Positions 52,337-62,300 of a stretch of 64,000 bases of DNA are shown here, piece by piece; within the stretch, counting starts at the first letter, position 1, and every line of letters begins with the position of its first letter. Location: the NCBI GenBank assembly GCA_016788295.1, contig JAEUSY010000031.1, positions 1-64,000 of the forward strand, read 5' to 3'. The DNA is from Flavobacteriales bacterium (GTDB lineage: Bacteria; Bacteroidota; Bacteroidia; Flavobacteriales_F; PHOS-HE28). The notes beneath the pieces were generated by a model. The model saw only the letters and a list, made by a program, of their open reading frames with translations, made no database searches and was not told the DNA's origin. A program made the position numbers and the translations under genes.

Positions 52337-55300
52337 CTACTGTTTCACGAAGCGCATGTTACCGATCACCAGACCCGCCTCATCGCTCACCTCGAACAGG
52401 TAGCTGCCCGCATCCACACGGGTAAGGGGGATATCCACGGTGTTCATGCCATGCACGGCGCCCATGCTGCTCTCCAACACCACACGGCCGCTCATGTCCA
52501 GCACACGCCAGCGCACCAGTCCTTCGCCACCCAGGTCGAAATTGGCCCTGATGGACTCGGTGGCGGGGTTCGGATACAACTGCAGGGGAATGTTGCCCTT
52601 GCGGAAGTTGGCGGTCACCGTATGCGTGTAGCCGGTCTCGCCATTGGTGTCCACCGTTTTCAGGCGGTAGTAGTTCATACCGTTCAGCGGGCGTTGGTCC
52701 ACAAAGCGATAGTTGGTGGTGATCTGGGTGGTTCCCGCAGCGGCCACCTGGCCGATGGGCTCGAACAGTTCACCCGTTGCCGAGCGCTCCACCATGTAGT
52801 GCGAGGCATCTTTCTCGCTGGCCGTGGACCACAGCACGTTCACCAGGTCCTGCTCGGCCTGTGCGGTCAGGCTCAGCATCTCCACGGGCAGCACGATGGT
52901 GCAGTCCAGGATGTTGTTCGGGGTGTTGTTCCACTGCAGGGTGAAGTTCACGCCGTTCATGGAGTAGTTGTCCACGTAAAGGATGTACCACTGCCCGGGC
53001 AATACATCAATGAAGCGCACCCAACCATCGCCACCGGCACCCTCGGAGAAGTCGAGGGCCGTGTAGCTGAGGCCTGTCGGGGTGGTGGTACCGGCCCATG
53101 AACAACGCAGGGGGGGGCTGGGTGGCGGGCAGGTAACACCGCCAGAGAACGGACCCCAGACCGCCCAGTCGTAGTCAGCAGCGCCGGGAGGGGAAACGGT
53201 GAAGGCCAACTGGCCAGCGGTCTGGGCCTGGAAGCGGAACCAGACACCCTGGCGCTCATTCGCGGTCAAACATCCGCGGTTGGCGGTGGTAAGGTCAACC
53301 ACACCACCCGTGTTGGTGGGGTTCTGTGTGATCACCTGTGTATCGCACACGGGCAGGCCGCCTACGCAATCCGATACGGGTGCGGGGGGCACGTTACACG
53401 CGGCGTCCACCACAAAGGCCGTATTGGGGCCCGGGGTGGGCGGGTTGGTGCTGCCATAGAGCAGGCCGCCCGTGTTGGAGAGCAGCTGGTAGCCGATCTG
53501 GTTCTGGAAACCACCCACGGCCGTGTAGCTCAATGTTACGATCTGGCCGAAGTTGGCCGCAATGGTGATGTTGCCCAAGGCACCGTTGATGGTGTAGTTC
53601 GTGCAGACACCGCCCACGCACACCGTTACGAAACTGCCGTTCCAACCGTCGCCGGCCAGGTCGGTCATGCGCAGGGTGTAGGTGCAGTTGCCCGGGGGCG
53701 GCACTGTGGTGCGTGCGCAGATCTGGAAGGTGCCATCAATGCCACCCTGGCGCCACACACGGATGTACACCGTGCTGCCCGGGGTAAGGCCGGTCACTTG
53801 CCCGGCGGGCATCAGCGCACCGTTGGTACTGCCGCCCACCTGGCACGATGCGGCCACCTGCGTAAGCGCCAACGTACCGGCGCCGCAGTTGCCCGTGGCG
53901 GTATACACCGCGAAGGCCCCATCGGTCAACTGGCCGTCATCGGTATCCAATTGTAGTACGCCGTTGCTGGGCACCACGGCCGTGAACCACACATCGTTGG
54001 TAGCCGGTGCACCGCAGGTGAGCGCCGAAATGCTGGTATGCTGGCCACCCAGGCTGTTGGGGGTCACCGTGGCGTTCTCGTTGGTCTGGAACCCACCGAA
54101 CAGGCAGCCCGGGTTCACCGTGAGCGGTGTGGCGCCGCAAGGGTTGTCGTTGCTGGGCGGGTTGTTCTGGAAGGCGCAGATCTGGAAGGTGCCGAAGGCG
54201 GTGGTCTTGTTCCACACGCGGATGTAGTACACCTGGCCCACCGCACCGGTGAGCACCAGGCGGGGCATGGTGCTGGCGCCGTTATTGTCGTTACAGGCCA
54301 CCTCGGTAAGTGTGCCGGACCCGCAGGGGCCCGTAAGCGTGTAAGCGGCCATGGCCATGTCCGTGAGCACACCGGCGGTGGTGTTCACCGTTAGCGAACC
54401 CGTGGCGGGGATGGTCACCGTGTACCACACATCACCACCGGCCACCGGGGTGCCGCAGGTTGGCGTAGCGGGCGCAGTGACCGGACCGGCCAGGTTGGTG
54501 GCGTTCTGCGTGCTGAAGGTCTGCGGATTGCACGTGAGGTTCACCGTGAGGTTGGTGGCACCGCAGGGGTTGTCGTTGGGTGGGGGCACCGGCTCGTAGG
54601 CACAAATAGAGAAGGTTCCCATGTTGGGCAAACCGCTTTGCGGCCAAACCCTAATGTGCACTGTTGAACCTGGAGTTAGTCCGCTAAGGGACACAAAGTC
54701 TTCGCAAGTACAACTCGTTGAGATTTGCGTAAGAACCGATGGAGGGCCGGTGTACACGGCCATTGCTAAATTCTGAGCACTTATCTCATTTAGAATAATA
54801 GAGAGAGTGCCTAGCGGTCCAATCACAGCACTGTACCAAACATCAACCCCGGAAAATTGAGCACCTGGTGACCCTCCACAAGTTGCTGCGCAATTTGTGG
54901 GTGTTGTTGGAGGGTTTGTATTCGTTGCAAATGAAGTGGTTCCGTTAACAGGGGTGCACGTGTTGGATAATGGGTTGCCCAAGGAGATGGCCCCTGCAGG
55001 ATTATCGTTTGCAGGTGGCGGAGGGACAGGGTTGCAGGCAATCTGCATGGTGCCACAGTTGGATCCGTTCACAACACAAGGGCTTTGCCAGAGACGGATG
55101 CGGTAAATACCAGAAGCGGTAGGTACAAATGTTAGCAGGGCATGCCCATTAGGTGTACCGCATCCATCATTATCAGATGTTGGAAAACCTGTCGCTAAAA
55201 CCGTGCCCGCTGTTGTAGTTAATTCTAGAAACGAGTTCCATACTATGGACGAAGAGCACATAGAAATGGTGTAGGTGTTTCCTACGCACATGTAGTAAGT

Positions 55301-55768
55301 TGCATATTGCCCAGCACACGCTGGAGCAGTAAACACAGACGGACATACGCTGCAGTTAGCACCACTGGGAGTACCAGGTCCTGTGGGTGGGGCGTTCGAA
55401 GCGTAACCAGGTAATGTGAAGGTGTGTGGAGCAGACCCCGATACAGTTGCTGGAGCACTCAACTGGATAGACGATGGACATGCGCCACCAATAATTGATG
55501 TGCCAGGCGGAACATTAGGACCGCTTACGGGGGAAAGGTTTGTAAGAATTGCTGCTGGACAGCCAGCAACAGTAACGATATTGGAACCAGCTGTGGTGGT
55601 CATTGTTGATGTCCACGAGGTGGTCGGCGGAACAGAGTTGGCCGTAAACGTTGCCGGAGCCACAGCAGTTTGAGGAGCGGCAAATCCTGTATTGCATACC
55701 GGCTGTGCCCAAGCGGCGGTGCTGATACCGAAGGCAGCGAGGAGAGCGAGCGCGTAAGTGTGCTTCAT
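52337..55768 (-). CDS. Giant T9SS-secreted protein of the NDxPC family
   Basis: From ATG 55768 the protein has 1143 residues with a signal peptide ending AAWAQ. A GTG at 55792 overlaps the upstream stop but would spoil the signal peptide. It has the same N-terminal domain as the 47318 gene (NCSVCPSVFTAPACAGQ), three NDxPC beta-domains, a GDGW domain (MTDLAGDGWNGSFV), the C-terminal core (DYDWAVWGPF, RCSWAG, FSEGAGGDGWVRF, WYILYVDNYS), an FN3-like domain (LWSTASEKDASHYMVERS) and a type A T9SS tail (LYPNPATESIRA onward). There are no CUB domains. The first roughly 1.1 kb of the gene is visibly poorer in G+C. A small secreted protein is encoded directly upstream. Confidence 0.87.
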   Translation of the reverse strand: MKHTYALALLAAFGISTAAWAQPVCNTGFAAPQTAVAPATFTANSVPPTTSWTSTMTTTAGSNIVTVAGCPAAILTNLSPVSGPNVPPGTSIIGGACPSSIQLSAPATVSGSAPHTFTLPGYASNAPPTGPGTPSGANCSVCPSVFTAPACAGQYATYYMCVGNTYTISMCSSSIVWNSFLELTTTAGTVLATGFPTSDNDGCGTPNGHALLTFVPTASGIYRIRLWQSPCVVNGSNCGTMQIACNPVPPPPANDNPAGAISLGNPLSNTCTPVNGTTSFATNTNPPTTPTNCAATCGGSPGAQFSGVDVWYSAVIGPLGTLSIILNEISAQNLAMAVYTGPPSVLTQISTSCTCEDFVSLSGLTPGSTVHIRVWPQSGLPNMGTFSICAYEPVPPPNDNPCGATNLTVNLTCNPQTFSTQNATNLAGPVTAPATPTCGTPVAGGDVWYTVTIPATGSLTVNTTAGVLTDMAMAAYTLTGPCGSGTLTEVACNDNNGASTMPRLVLTGAVGQVYYIRVWNKTTAFGTFQICAFQNNPPSNDNPCGATPLTVNPGCLFGGFQTNENATVTPNSLGGQHTSISALTCGAPATNDVWFTAVVPSNGVLQLDTDDGQLTDGAFAVYTATGNCGAGTLALTQVAASCQVGGSTNGALMPAGQVTGLTPGSTVYIRVWRQGGIDGTFQICARTTVPPPGNCTYTLRMTDLAGDGWNGSFVTVCVGGVCTNYTINGALGNITIAANFGQIVTLSYTAVGGFQNQIGYQLLSNTGGLLYGSTNPPTPGPNTAFVVDAACNVPPAPVSDCVGGLPVCDTQVITQNPTNTGGVVDLTTANRGCLTANERQGVWFRFQAQTAGQLAFTVSPPGAADYDWAVWGPFSGGVTCPPPSPPLRCSWAGTTTPTGLSYTALDFSEGAGGDGWVRFIDVLPGQWYILYVDNYSMNGVNFTLQWNNTPNNILDCTIVLPVEMLSLTAQAEQDLVNVLWSTASEKDASHYMVERSATGELFEPIGQVAAAGTTQITTNYRFVDQRPLNGMNYYRLKTVDTNGETGYTHTVTANFRKGNIPLQLYPNPATESIRANFDLGGEGLVRWRVLDMSGRVVLESSMGAVHGMNTVDIPLTRVDAGSYLFEVSDEAGLVIGNMRFVKQ

Positions 55769-55788
55769 GTGCGTTGCGTTCGGGAGGT

Positions 55789-56229
55789 TCACTGGTTAAC
55801 GTGGGTAGGCACGGCGGATACTTGCTGGTCGGGATGTGCGGCGTTCCATTCGGCCACGGCCGTTTGGTAGCGCAGCAGGTCGGCGGCGGGGTCGTTGGTC
55901 ACCAGGTAAACCGGTGGTTGGTCGGTAACGGTAACGGCCAGTTCGGCGGGATCAACCGTGCCGGGGCGCAGGGCCACACCGGCCTGTGCAATGGCGGTGC
56001 GCAACTGGGCATCGCTCACCAGTCCGCGCTTCACCTGGATGATGGTCAGGTCATCGCTGTAGAACACTTCGGCCAATGGGTCGATGTCCTGCACCTGGCC
56101 CACCACCTGTTTCAGGGCGGCGCGGTCCATGGGGGCTTCCGTGCGGAAGAACACGTAGGAGGGCGCTTGGGCGAATGTGCCAAAGGCCACCATGAGGGCG
56201 GCCATTACCGTGAGCGATCGGAGTGTCAT
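55789..56229 (-). CDS. Small secreted protein paired with the giant NDxPC gene (partner A)
   Basis: The protein has 146 residues with a signal peptide ending GTFAQ at about residue 21 and no T9SS tail, so it should stay in the periplasm or reach the surface by another route. Predicted order is strand YVFF, helix DRAALKQVVGQV, strand AEVFYSDD, strand IIQVKRG, helix SDAQLRTAIAQAG, then a linker and a C-terminal Y-x2-A-x3-W-x-AA-x-P segment. It resembles the 143-residue protein at 58717 over its whole length (DIDP/DLDP, DLI-QVK/KVR, W-AA-P). The two-layer alpha/beta order recalls the heavy-metal-associated fold but lacks CxxC. Its stop lies 20 nt before ATG 55768. The family was not recognised. 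Confidence 0.75.
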   Translation of the reverse strand: MTLRSLTVMAALMVAFGTFAQAPSYVFFRTEAPMDRAALKQVVGQVQDIDPLAEVFYSDDLTIIQVKRGLVSDAQLRTAIAQAGVALRPGTVDPAELAVTVTDQPPVYLVTNDPAADLLRYQTAVAEWNAAHPDQQVSAVPTHVNQ

Positions 56230-56253
56230 ATGTCTTTAAGGTTAGACGCGGGT

Positions 56254-56261
56254 GAAAGATA
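56254..56261 (-). promoter_or_regulatory. TAnnTTTG-like element (TATCTTTC) before partner A
   Basis: A 7-of-8 match ends 24 nt before ATG 56229; it would drive the small gene and the giant gene after it. Confidence 0.45.
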
Positions 56262-56385
56262 GATGCAGGTAAGTACGTTCCGCAACCCCGGATGGTTCGT
56301 TAATAACTCCAAGAGGCTGGGTTCCTTGCTGTTACGCAAGGAAGACGCGCAGCAAGGTCAAGGGTTGCCTTGGTGATCCAAAGAA

Positions 56386-56404
56386 GCCTTCAACCTTGGA
56401 AGGC
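56386..56404 (-). terminator. Terminator after the 56414 giant gene
   Basis: GCCTTC and GAAGGC form a 6-bp stem with a 7-nt loop, and the reverse-strand tail is TTCTTT. It starts 9 bp after the stop. A second hairpin (TTCCTTGC/GCAAGGAA) lies further on at 56322-56343. Confidence 0.55.
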
Positions 56405-56413
56405 CAACGCGAG

Positions 56414-58714
56414 TTATTGCCTGATGAAGCGCCCGCGGGCCACCGGGTTGCCGCTGGGGTCGGCCACCAGCAGTTGGTAGGCCCCGGCATCGCGGTCGTG
56501 CAGGTCCAGCCCCACCGTGTTGTTCCCTGCAGTGCCTTGCAACGAGCGCTCACGCACCACACGGCCCTGTCCATCGAACAGGCGCAATGTGTAAAGGCCA
56601 TCGGCGGGCAGGTGCAGCACGGCCGTGGCGAACTGGTCTGCGGGGTTGGGCAGCACGCGCACCACTTCGCTCTTGGTGCCCATCCAGGCGGTCACCGTAT
56701 GGCTGGTGGTCGCCGCCGCGTTCTGCTCCACCGCGCGTAACCGGTAGAAGTTGAGGCCCGAGGCGGGGTGTTGGTCCACCAGCTGGTAGCGCACGGGGGC
56801 CGCACTATGGCCCATGGCGGCCACGGTACCAATGCGGGTGAAGTGTTCGCCATCCAGCGCCCGTTCCACCTCGAAATGGGAAACGCCCATCTCCGAAGCG
56901 GTGCTCCACTCCACGATCACGCGGTCGTCCGCTGGCGTGGCGGTCAGCTCAAGCAGTTCGACCGGAAGAACGGTGCAATCCAACGAAGCGCCACCACCCA
57001 ACTGCCAGGAGAGGTTGAAGGAGAGGCCGCTCATGCTGTAGTTGCTGATGTAGAGCAGGTATACCTGGCCGGTTGTTACGGTGAGCTGTTGCACCCATTT
57101 GTCGCCGCCCGCACCTTCGGTCTGGTCGGTGGCGGTGCTGTTGAGCCCGGTGGCGCCGCTGGGTGCGGCAAAGGAGCAACGCAAGGGTGCGCCCAAGGGT
57201 GGGCAAATGGTGCTGGGGCTGCTGCCGGGCGGGAAGGGTCCCCAGAGCGCAAAGTCGTAGTCGTCCAGCGGGTTCGCCGGATCAATGGTGAAGCCCACCG
57301 TGCCGCCGCTGCTGGGCGAGAAGTTGTACCAGGTGCCCTGGCGTTCGAGCGCGCTGAGGCAACCTGCCGAGGTGAAGTTGAGGTCGGCCACGGCGCCGGT
57401 ACCGGTGGTGTTGTTGCTGAAGGATTGGCCGCTGCACAGGGTTACGCCACCGATGCAGTCCTCGGGCGGGGCGGGTGGCGGTTGGCAGGTGACCACGTTG
57501 GTGAACACCAGGCCTGCGGTGGGTGGCGAGCCAGAGGAGAACAGCACACCACCGCCCAGGGTGATGGTGTAACTGTTCTCGCCCTGCCACGCACCGGAGT
57601 TATTGTACTGAATGGCCACGATGTTGCCCACGCCCACGGGGATCTGCACCGTGTTGGATGTGCCGGCCACGGTGTACCAGGTGTAGGCACCGCCGTTGAT
57701 GCTGACGCCCACGGCCGAGGAGCCCCAGCCATCGCCGAAGCTGTCGTTCATGGTGAGCGTGTAGAGGCAGCCACCGGGTGGTGGTGTCACCGCACTTCCG
57801 TAGGCACAAATGGAAAAGGATCCGGTGGCGCCGCCGTAGCCCCACATGCGGATGTATACCGTGCTGCCCGCAGCGAGGCCTGTTGCGGAGATCATGGGCA
57901 TGAGGCCGTTGGCGCTTCCATCATCATCACAGGCCACCTGCGTGAAGGGGCCGCTGCATGAAGGTGCTGTGTACAAGGCCATGCCTCCATCGGTGAGCGA
58001 GCCGGTGTTCGAATCGATGATCAGTTGGCCGCTGGCGGGTACCACGGCGCTGAACCACACATCGCCACCGGTATAGCTGGCACAGGTGGGGGCGGGCGGG
58101 CCTGTGGTGGCCGTGGCGCCCACGTTGGTGGCGAGGGAGAAGGAACACGTGGTGCCCACGGTGAGCGGAGTGGCGCCGCAAGGGTTGTCGTACGCTGGCG
58201 CGGAAACAGGCGCGGTCATGGAGAAGGTGCCCGGGCAGGGACTGTTCGGCGTGGGCCACGTGTCGAACCAGATGTAGTACTGCGTTCCTGCGTTGAGGTT
58301 CACGTTCACGGTGGTGGTGGTGCCCGCATTTCCATCGCCGTACACACAAGTGCCGCCGGAAGTGGGGCAACCGGCCCACACCTGGATGGAGCTCCACGCC
58401 TGGCCGTTCACGCTGATGGAGTAGAGGCCGGTGGTGGCCGGTGTGATCACGTACAGCGCTTCGTTGCCGTTCTTGTAGCCCGCGTTGTCGCCCGTGCCGC
58501 ACAAGGCGCCCGGCACATTGGTGGAGTTCAGGTCGTTCGCTGCACCGCACACCAACGCTTGGTCGGTAATGGGCAGCACGGCCGGGTTCAGTGGAGTGGC
58601 CCCGGCACACGTGGTTGCACGGGCCTCCATGGCGCACAAGGCAAGCGCGCACACCATCAACAATGCGCACACGCCGGCTGTGCGTTCGGTGGAGCGATCG
58701 GTGTGTACCCTCAT
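56414..58714 (-). CDS. Giant T9SS-secreted protein of the NDxPC family (shorter member)
   Basis: The protein has 766 residues and a signal peptide ending in the EARA region. A first beta-domain (about 30-170: NGNEALYVITPATTG, GTQYYIWFDTW) resembles a pre-peptidase C-terminal type sandwich. One NDxPC-type domain follows (DNPCGATPLTVGTTC, DVWFSAVVPASG, VYIRMWGYGG), then a GDGW domain (MNDSFGDGWGSSAV), the shared C-terminal core (DYDFALWGPF, RCSFAAP, TEGAGGDKWVQQ, YLLYISNYS), an FN3-like domain (EWSTASEMGVSHFEVERA) and a type A T9SS tail (VLPNPADQFATA onward). ATG 58714 lies 2 nt after the stop of the small gene at 58717, so translation is probably coupled. Confidence 0.87.
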   Translation of the reverse strand: MRVHTDRSTERTAGVCALLMVCALALCAMEARATTCAGATPLNPAVLPITDQALVCGAANDLNSTNVPGALCGTGDNAGYKNGNEALYVITPATTGLYSISVNGQAWSSIQVWAGCPTSGGTCVYGDGNAGTTTTVNVNLNAGTQYYIWFDTWPTPNSPCPGTFSMTAPVSAPAYDNPCGATPLTVGTTCSFSLATNVGATATTGPPAPTCASYTGGDVWFSAVVPASGQLIIDSNTGSLTDGGMALYTAPSCSGPFTQVACDDDGSANGLMPMISATGLAAGSTVYIRMWGYGGATGSFSICAYGSAVTPPPGGCLYTLTMNDSFGDGWGSSAVGVSINGGAYTWYTVAGTSNTVQIPVGVGNIVAIQYNNSGAWQGENSYTITLGGGVLFSSGSPPTAGLVFTNVVTCQPPPAPPEDCIGGVTLCSGQSFSNNTTGTGAVADLNFTSAGCLSALERQGTWYNFSPSSGGTVGFTIDPANPLDDYDFALWGPFPPGSSPSTICPPLGAPLRCSFAAPSGATGLNSTATDQTEGAGGDKWVQQLTVTTGQVYLLYISNYSMSGLSFNLSWQLGGGASLDCTVLPVELLELTATPADDRVIVEWSTASEMGVSHFEVERALDGEHFTRIGTVAAMGHSAAPVRYQLVDQHPASGLNFYRLRAVEQNAAATTSHTVTAWMGTKSEVVRVLPNPADQFATAVLHLPADGLYTLRLFDGQGRVVRERSLQGTAGNNTVGLDLHDRDAGAYQLLVADPSGNPVARGRFIRQ

Positions 58715-58716
58715 GG

Positions 58717-59148
58717 CTATTGCGGGTTACCGTTGGTGCGCTCCAGAAGCATACGGTAGGCCTCCGGATAGGCGGCTATCCATGCGCCCTTGGCGGCGTT
58801 GTAGGCGGCCTCGTCGGCAATGAGGTCGCCCGTATGCTGCATCACCGGGAAGGGTGGCACTTCAACAACGCGGTCATGCACCGGCCTCACATCGCCGATG
58901 CCCAGCGCATTGAAGGTCTGCAAGAGCTCGGTGGCGCTTATCCGCGAGCGCACCTTGATCAGGTCCTGGTGGGTGGAGAAGCCAGCATCGGGGTCCAGGT
59001 CCAGCAGGGCCACATGGATCAGTTTATGTGCCTGTCCACTGGGGCCGTTCGCGAGTTGGAACACCAGTGTGGCCGCTTGTTGCCCGAACAGGGCCGGAGC
59101 AATGGCGATCAATAGGGCCGGCAAGACAACACGTGTAATGAACTTCAT
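58717..59148 (-). CDS. Small secreted protein paired with the giant NDxPC gene (partner B)
   Basis: The protein has 143 residues with a signal peptide ending ALFGQ at about residue 22 and no T9SS tail. It is a paralogue of the protein at 55789: shared VF near the start, DLDPDAG against DIDPLAE, DLIKVRSRIS against IIQVKRGLVS, a helix ELLQTFNALGI against QLRTAIAQAGV, PP at mid-C-terminus, and a final YNAAKGAWIAAYP against YQTAVAEWNAAHP. The giant gene starts 2 nt after its stop. A chaperone, anchor or ligand-binding partner of the giant protein is a guess from the pairing; the family was not recognised. Confidence 0.75.
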   Translation of the reverse strand: MKFITRVVLPALLIAIAPALFGQQAATLVFQLANGPSGQAHKLIHVALLDLDPDAGFSTHQDLIKVRSRISATELLQTFNALGIGDVRPVHDRVVEVPPFPVMQHTGDLIADEAAYNAAKGAWIAAYPEAYRMLLERTNGNPQ

Positions 59149-59388
59149 GCGGACCGTTTTGGATGTTCACCTCCTGCACCGACCGCCCCTCACCGAAGAC
59201 CAATGTAACGATCTCCGTTGGACATTGCAAAGCATCGGGCGGGGCCTGTGCTTAATGGAAAGACGAAGTGAATTCGGCGACGTTGCCTTGTTTGCACGGT
59301 GGTGTGCGGCCATGCTCCGAACGCAACACCGCGCGCACCACCCGCATGTCGGGGCAGTACGCGCGGCGCGCGAAACAGGTGTTCTCCG
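59149..59388. other. 240-bp gap between the last giant gene and partner B
   Basis: It should hold the promoter of the partner B pair, but no good TAnnTTTG match was found; TACATTGG at about 59203-59210 (reverse strand) is a poor one. A GC-rich GCGCGGCGCGC stretch near 59369-59379 could fold, but no clear terminator was seen. Confidence 0.4.
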
Positions 59389-62300
59389 TTATTGCTTCAT
59401 CAGGCGTCCGGTCTGCAGCACCGTGCCGTCCGGCGCTTCAAGGGTCATTTCGTAAGGACCAGCGGCCAGTTCGCCCACCCATGTGCTGAAGCGCTGCGGG
59501 CCGGCTGCGAAGGACTGCTGCACTACGCGCACCAAGCGACCGCTGGCATCGAGGATCCGCAGGCTGTGGCTGCCATCGTGCACCACATCGAGGTCGATGT
59601 TCAGGTCGCCCTCAGTGGGGTTGGGGAAGGCGCGCAGTGCGCCCGGAGCCGCGCGGAAGATCACGGCCACCACATCGGAGGTGGTGGAGGAACCGTCCTG
59701 GTCCACGGAGCGCAGGCGGTAGAGGTTGGTGCCGGGCAGCGGTGCGGGATCCACCAGCGTGTAGTTGGTGGTGCTGGTGGCGAAGCCAATGGCGGACACC
59801 GAACCGATGCTGGCGTAGTTGCCATCGGCGTTCATGCGTTCCACCACATAGTGTGAACTGTTGGTTTCGCTGGCGGTCGCCCATGCGAGTTCCACTTCAG
59901 AGCCGACGGCCTTTCCCTCGAAGGCGATGAGCTCGACCGGGAGCAGCGTGCAATCGATGGAGGCGCCGTTGGTGAGCTGCCAGGTGAGGCTGAAGGCCAG
60001 GCCGCTTTGGGAGAAGTTACTGATGTAGAGCAGGTAGGTCTGGCCGGCCACAACGGTCATGGCAGTGGACCACTTTGGGCCACCCGCGCCCTCGGATGGG
60101 TTGGCGGCCGTAGTGGCCAATCCGGTGTTGCCCGATATACCGCTGTAGTTGCAGCGGGTCGGGGTATTGAGCGGAGGGCATGATACGCTGGTGTACGGAC
60201 CCCACACGGCGAAGTCATAGTCGTCCGCCGAGTTCGTGGGTGCAATGGTAAAGGCGAGCGTACCACCGGTGGCAATGGTGAAGCTGTACCAGCTGCCTTG
60301 GCGTTCGTTGGCGCCGAGGCAACCCCTGTTGTGTATGTTCAGTTCGGCCGTGAGACCTGTATTGGTGGGGTTGTCGTTGATCTGCTGGGCACCGCAAACG
60401 GGTGTGCGTCCCTGGCAATCGCTGGTTGAGGCCGCTGCGGTCTGGCAGTCGGCAATGGCCACATAACGAAGGCCCGTGCCCGGTGTGGGTCCATCTGCAT
60501 ACACAATGCCGTAGCCCAGTTGCAGCACGTAGCGGATCTCGCCCTGCGCACCACCGGCAGCGGTATAGCTGAGCTGAATGGCCTGTCCCACGTTCACGGG
60601 GATGTAGGCGGTCTCCTGATCACCGTTGGAGATCGTGTAGTTCACCGGAGCACCGGCACCCACTTGAATGGTCACCGTACTGCCGCCCCAGCCATCGCCC
60701 TGGCTGTCCCACATGCGTAGGGCATACACACAGCTGGTGCCCGAGGGCGCCGTGTTCGCACACAAGTTGAAGGTGCCAGTGCTGCCATTGTTCCCCCATA
60801 CACGCAGGTAATAGGTGGCGCCGGGTACAAGTTCCAACGGTGTAAGCGACATGAAGGGCATATTGCCTGGTCCGCTTGTATTGTCGCAAGCGACCAAGGT
60901 GAATGTGCCGTTGCAGGTGTTGGCCTGGTAGAGGGCCATAGTTGCATTGGTTAGCGTACCTGCCGTGGTGCGGATGGTGACAAGTGCCGTGGCCGTGGCC
61001 GTGAAACGGAACCACACATCGCCACCCGCGTAGTTGCCGCAGCCCGGTGCGGGTATGCCGCTGGTGGCCGTTGCGTCCAAATTGGTGTAAGCGGAGTACG
61101 TGCAGTTGCTGGTCAGTGCAAGATCGATGGCGTTGCAAGGCTCGTCGTTCGGTGGAGGGATGGCTGAACGTACGCAGATGTTGAAGGTGCCGGTGGAGCC
61201 GCCATAGCCCCATACGCGGATGTAGTAGGTGGTGCCGGGCGTGAGCCCTCCGGCATTGATCCGGCTCATGAGCCCGTTGCCATCGTCGTTGCAGTCGATC
61301 AATGAGAAGGTGCCTCCGCATGCCGTAGCGCTGTAGAGGGCCATGCCCGAATCGGTCATGCCGTTCGCGCCGGTCAGCATTTCAACCGCGCCAGAAGCGG
61401 GTGCAACGAAGGTGAACCATACGTCGCCACCGCTGTATGCGGCACAGCCTGGATCGGGAATACCTGCCGTAGCGGTGGCATTGACGTTGGTCGAGGAAGT
61501 GTTCACGCATGTGCCGTTCACGGGCAGGCCAACAGCACCACAGGGATCGTCGTTCACGACCGCCGGCGTGGAAACGCAGATATTGAAGGTGCCATTGGCG
61601 GCATTGTCACCCCAGACCCGCACGTAGTAGGTGGTGCCCGGGGTGAGGCCGTATTGCTGCACCTGGCCCATGGTGCCGTTGCCGTCGGTGGCGCATGCCA
61701 GCAGGGTGAATGTTCCGTTGCAGGCCGATGCGCTGTACAGGGCCACGGCAGAGTTTGTAAGGCCACCGCTGCTGGTGCGCACGGTAACGGCGCCGTTGGC
61801 CGGTGCCACGAAGGTGAACCAGACATCGCCGCCTTGGTAGTTGCCACAGGGAGGGTCCGGTACTTCCGTGGTACCACTGGCGAACACGTTGGTGGATCCC
61901 GTATTGGAGCAGGAGGTTCCAACTGGCAGGCTGGTGGCGGTGCAGGGCCCATCATTGGCAACGCCCACCACGCACATGTTGAAGGTGCCCGAAGCGCCGT
62001 TCTCGCCCCACACACGCACATAGTAGGTGGTGCCGGGTGTAAGCCCGCCCTGACTGATCTGGCCCATGTTGCCATTGCCGTTGGCCGAGCAGGAGATCAA
62101 GGTGAACCCTGCGCCACACGCACTGGCACTGTACAGGGCAATGCCTGAATCGGTGAGGCCGCCGCTCACGCTGCGCACGGTAACACCGCCGCTGGTGGGT
62201 GCCACGAACGAGAACCAGACATCGCCACCCTGGTAGCTGCCACAGGGAGGGTTCGGCACTTCCGTGGTACCACTGGCGAACACGTTGGTGGATCCCGTGT

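Noticed and set aside
56322..56343. 8-bp hairpin TTCCTTGC/GCAAGGAA as the main terminator of the 56414 gene
   Set aside because: The hairpin at 56386-56404 is closer to the stop and has the T-rich tail; this one may be a second or unrelated structure.
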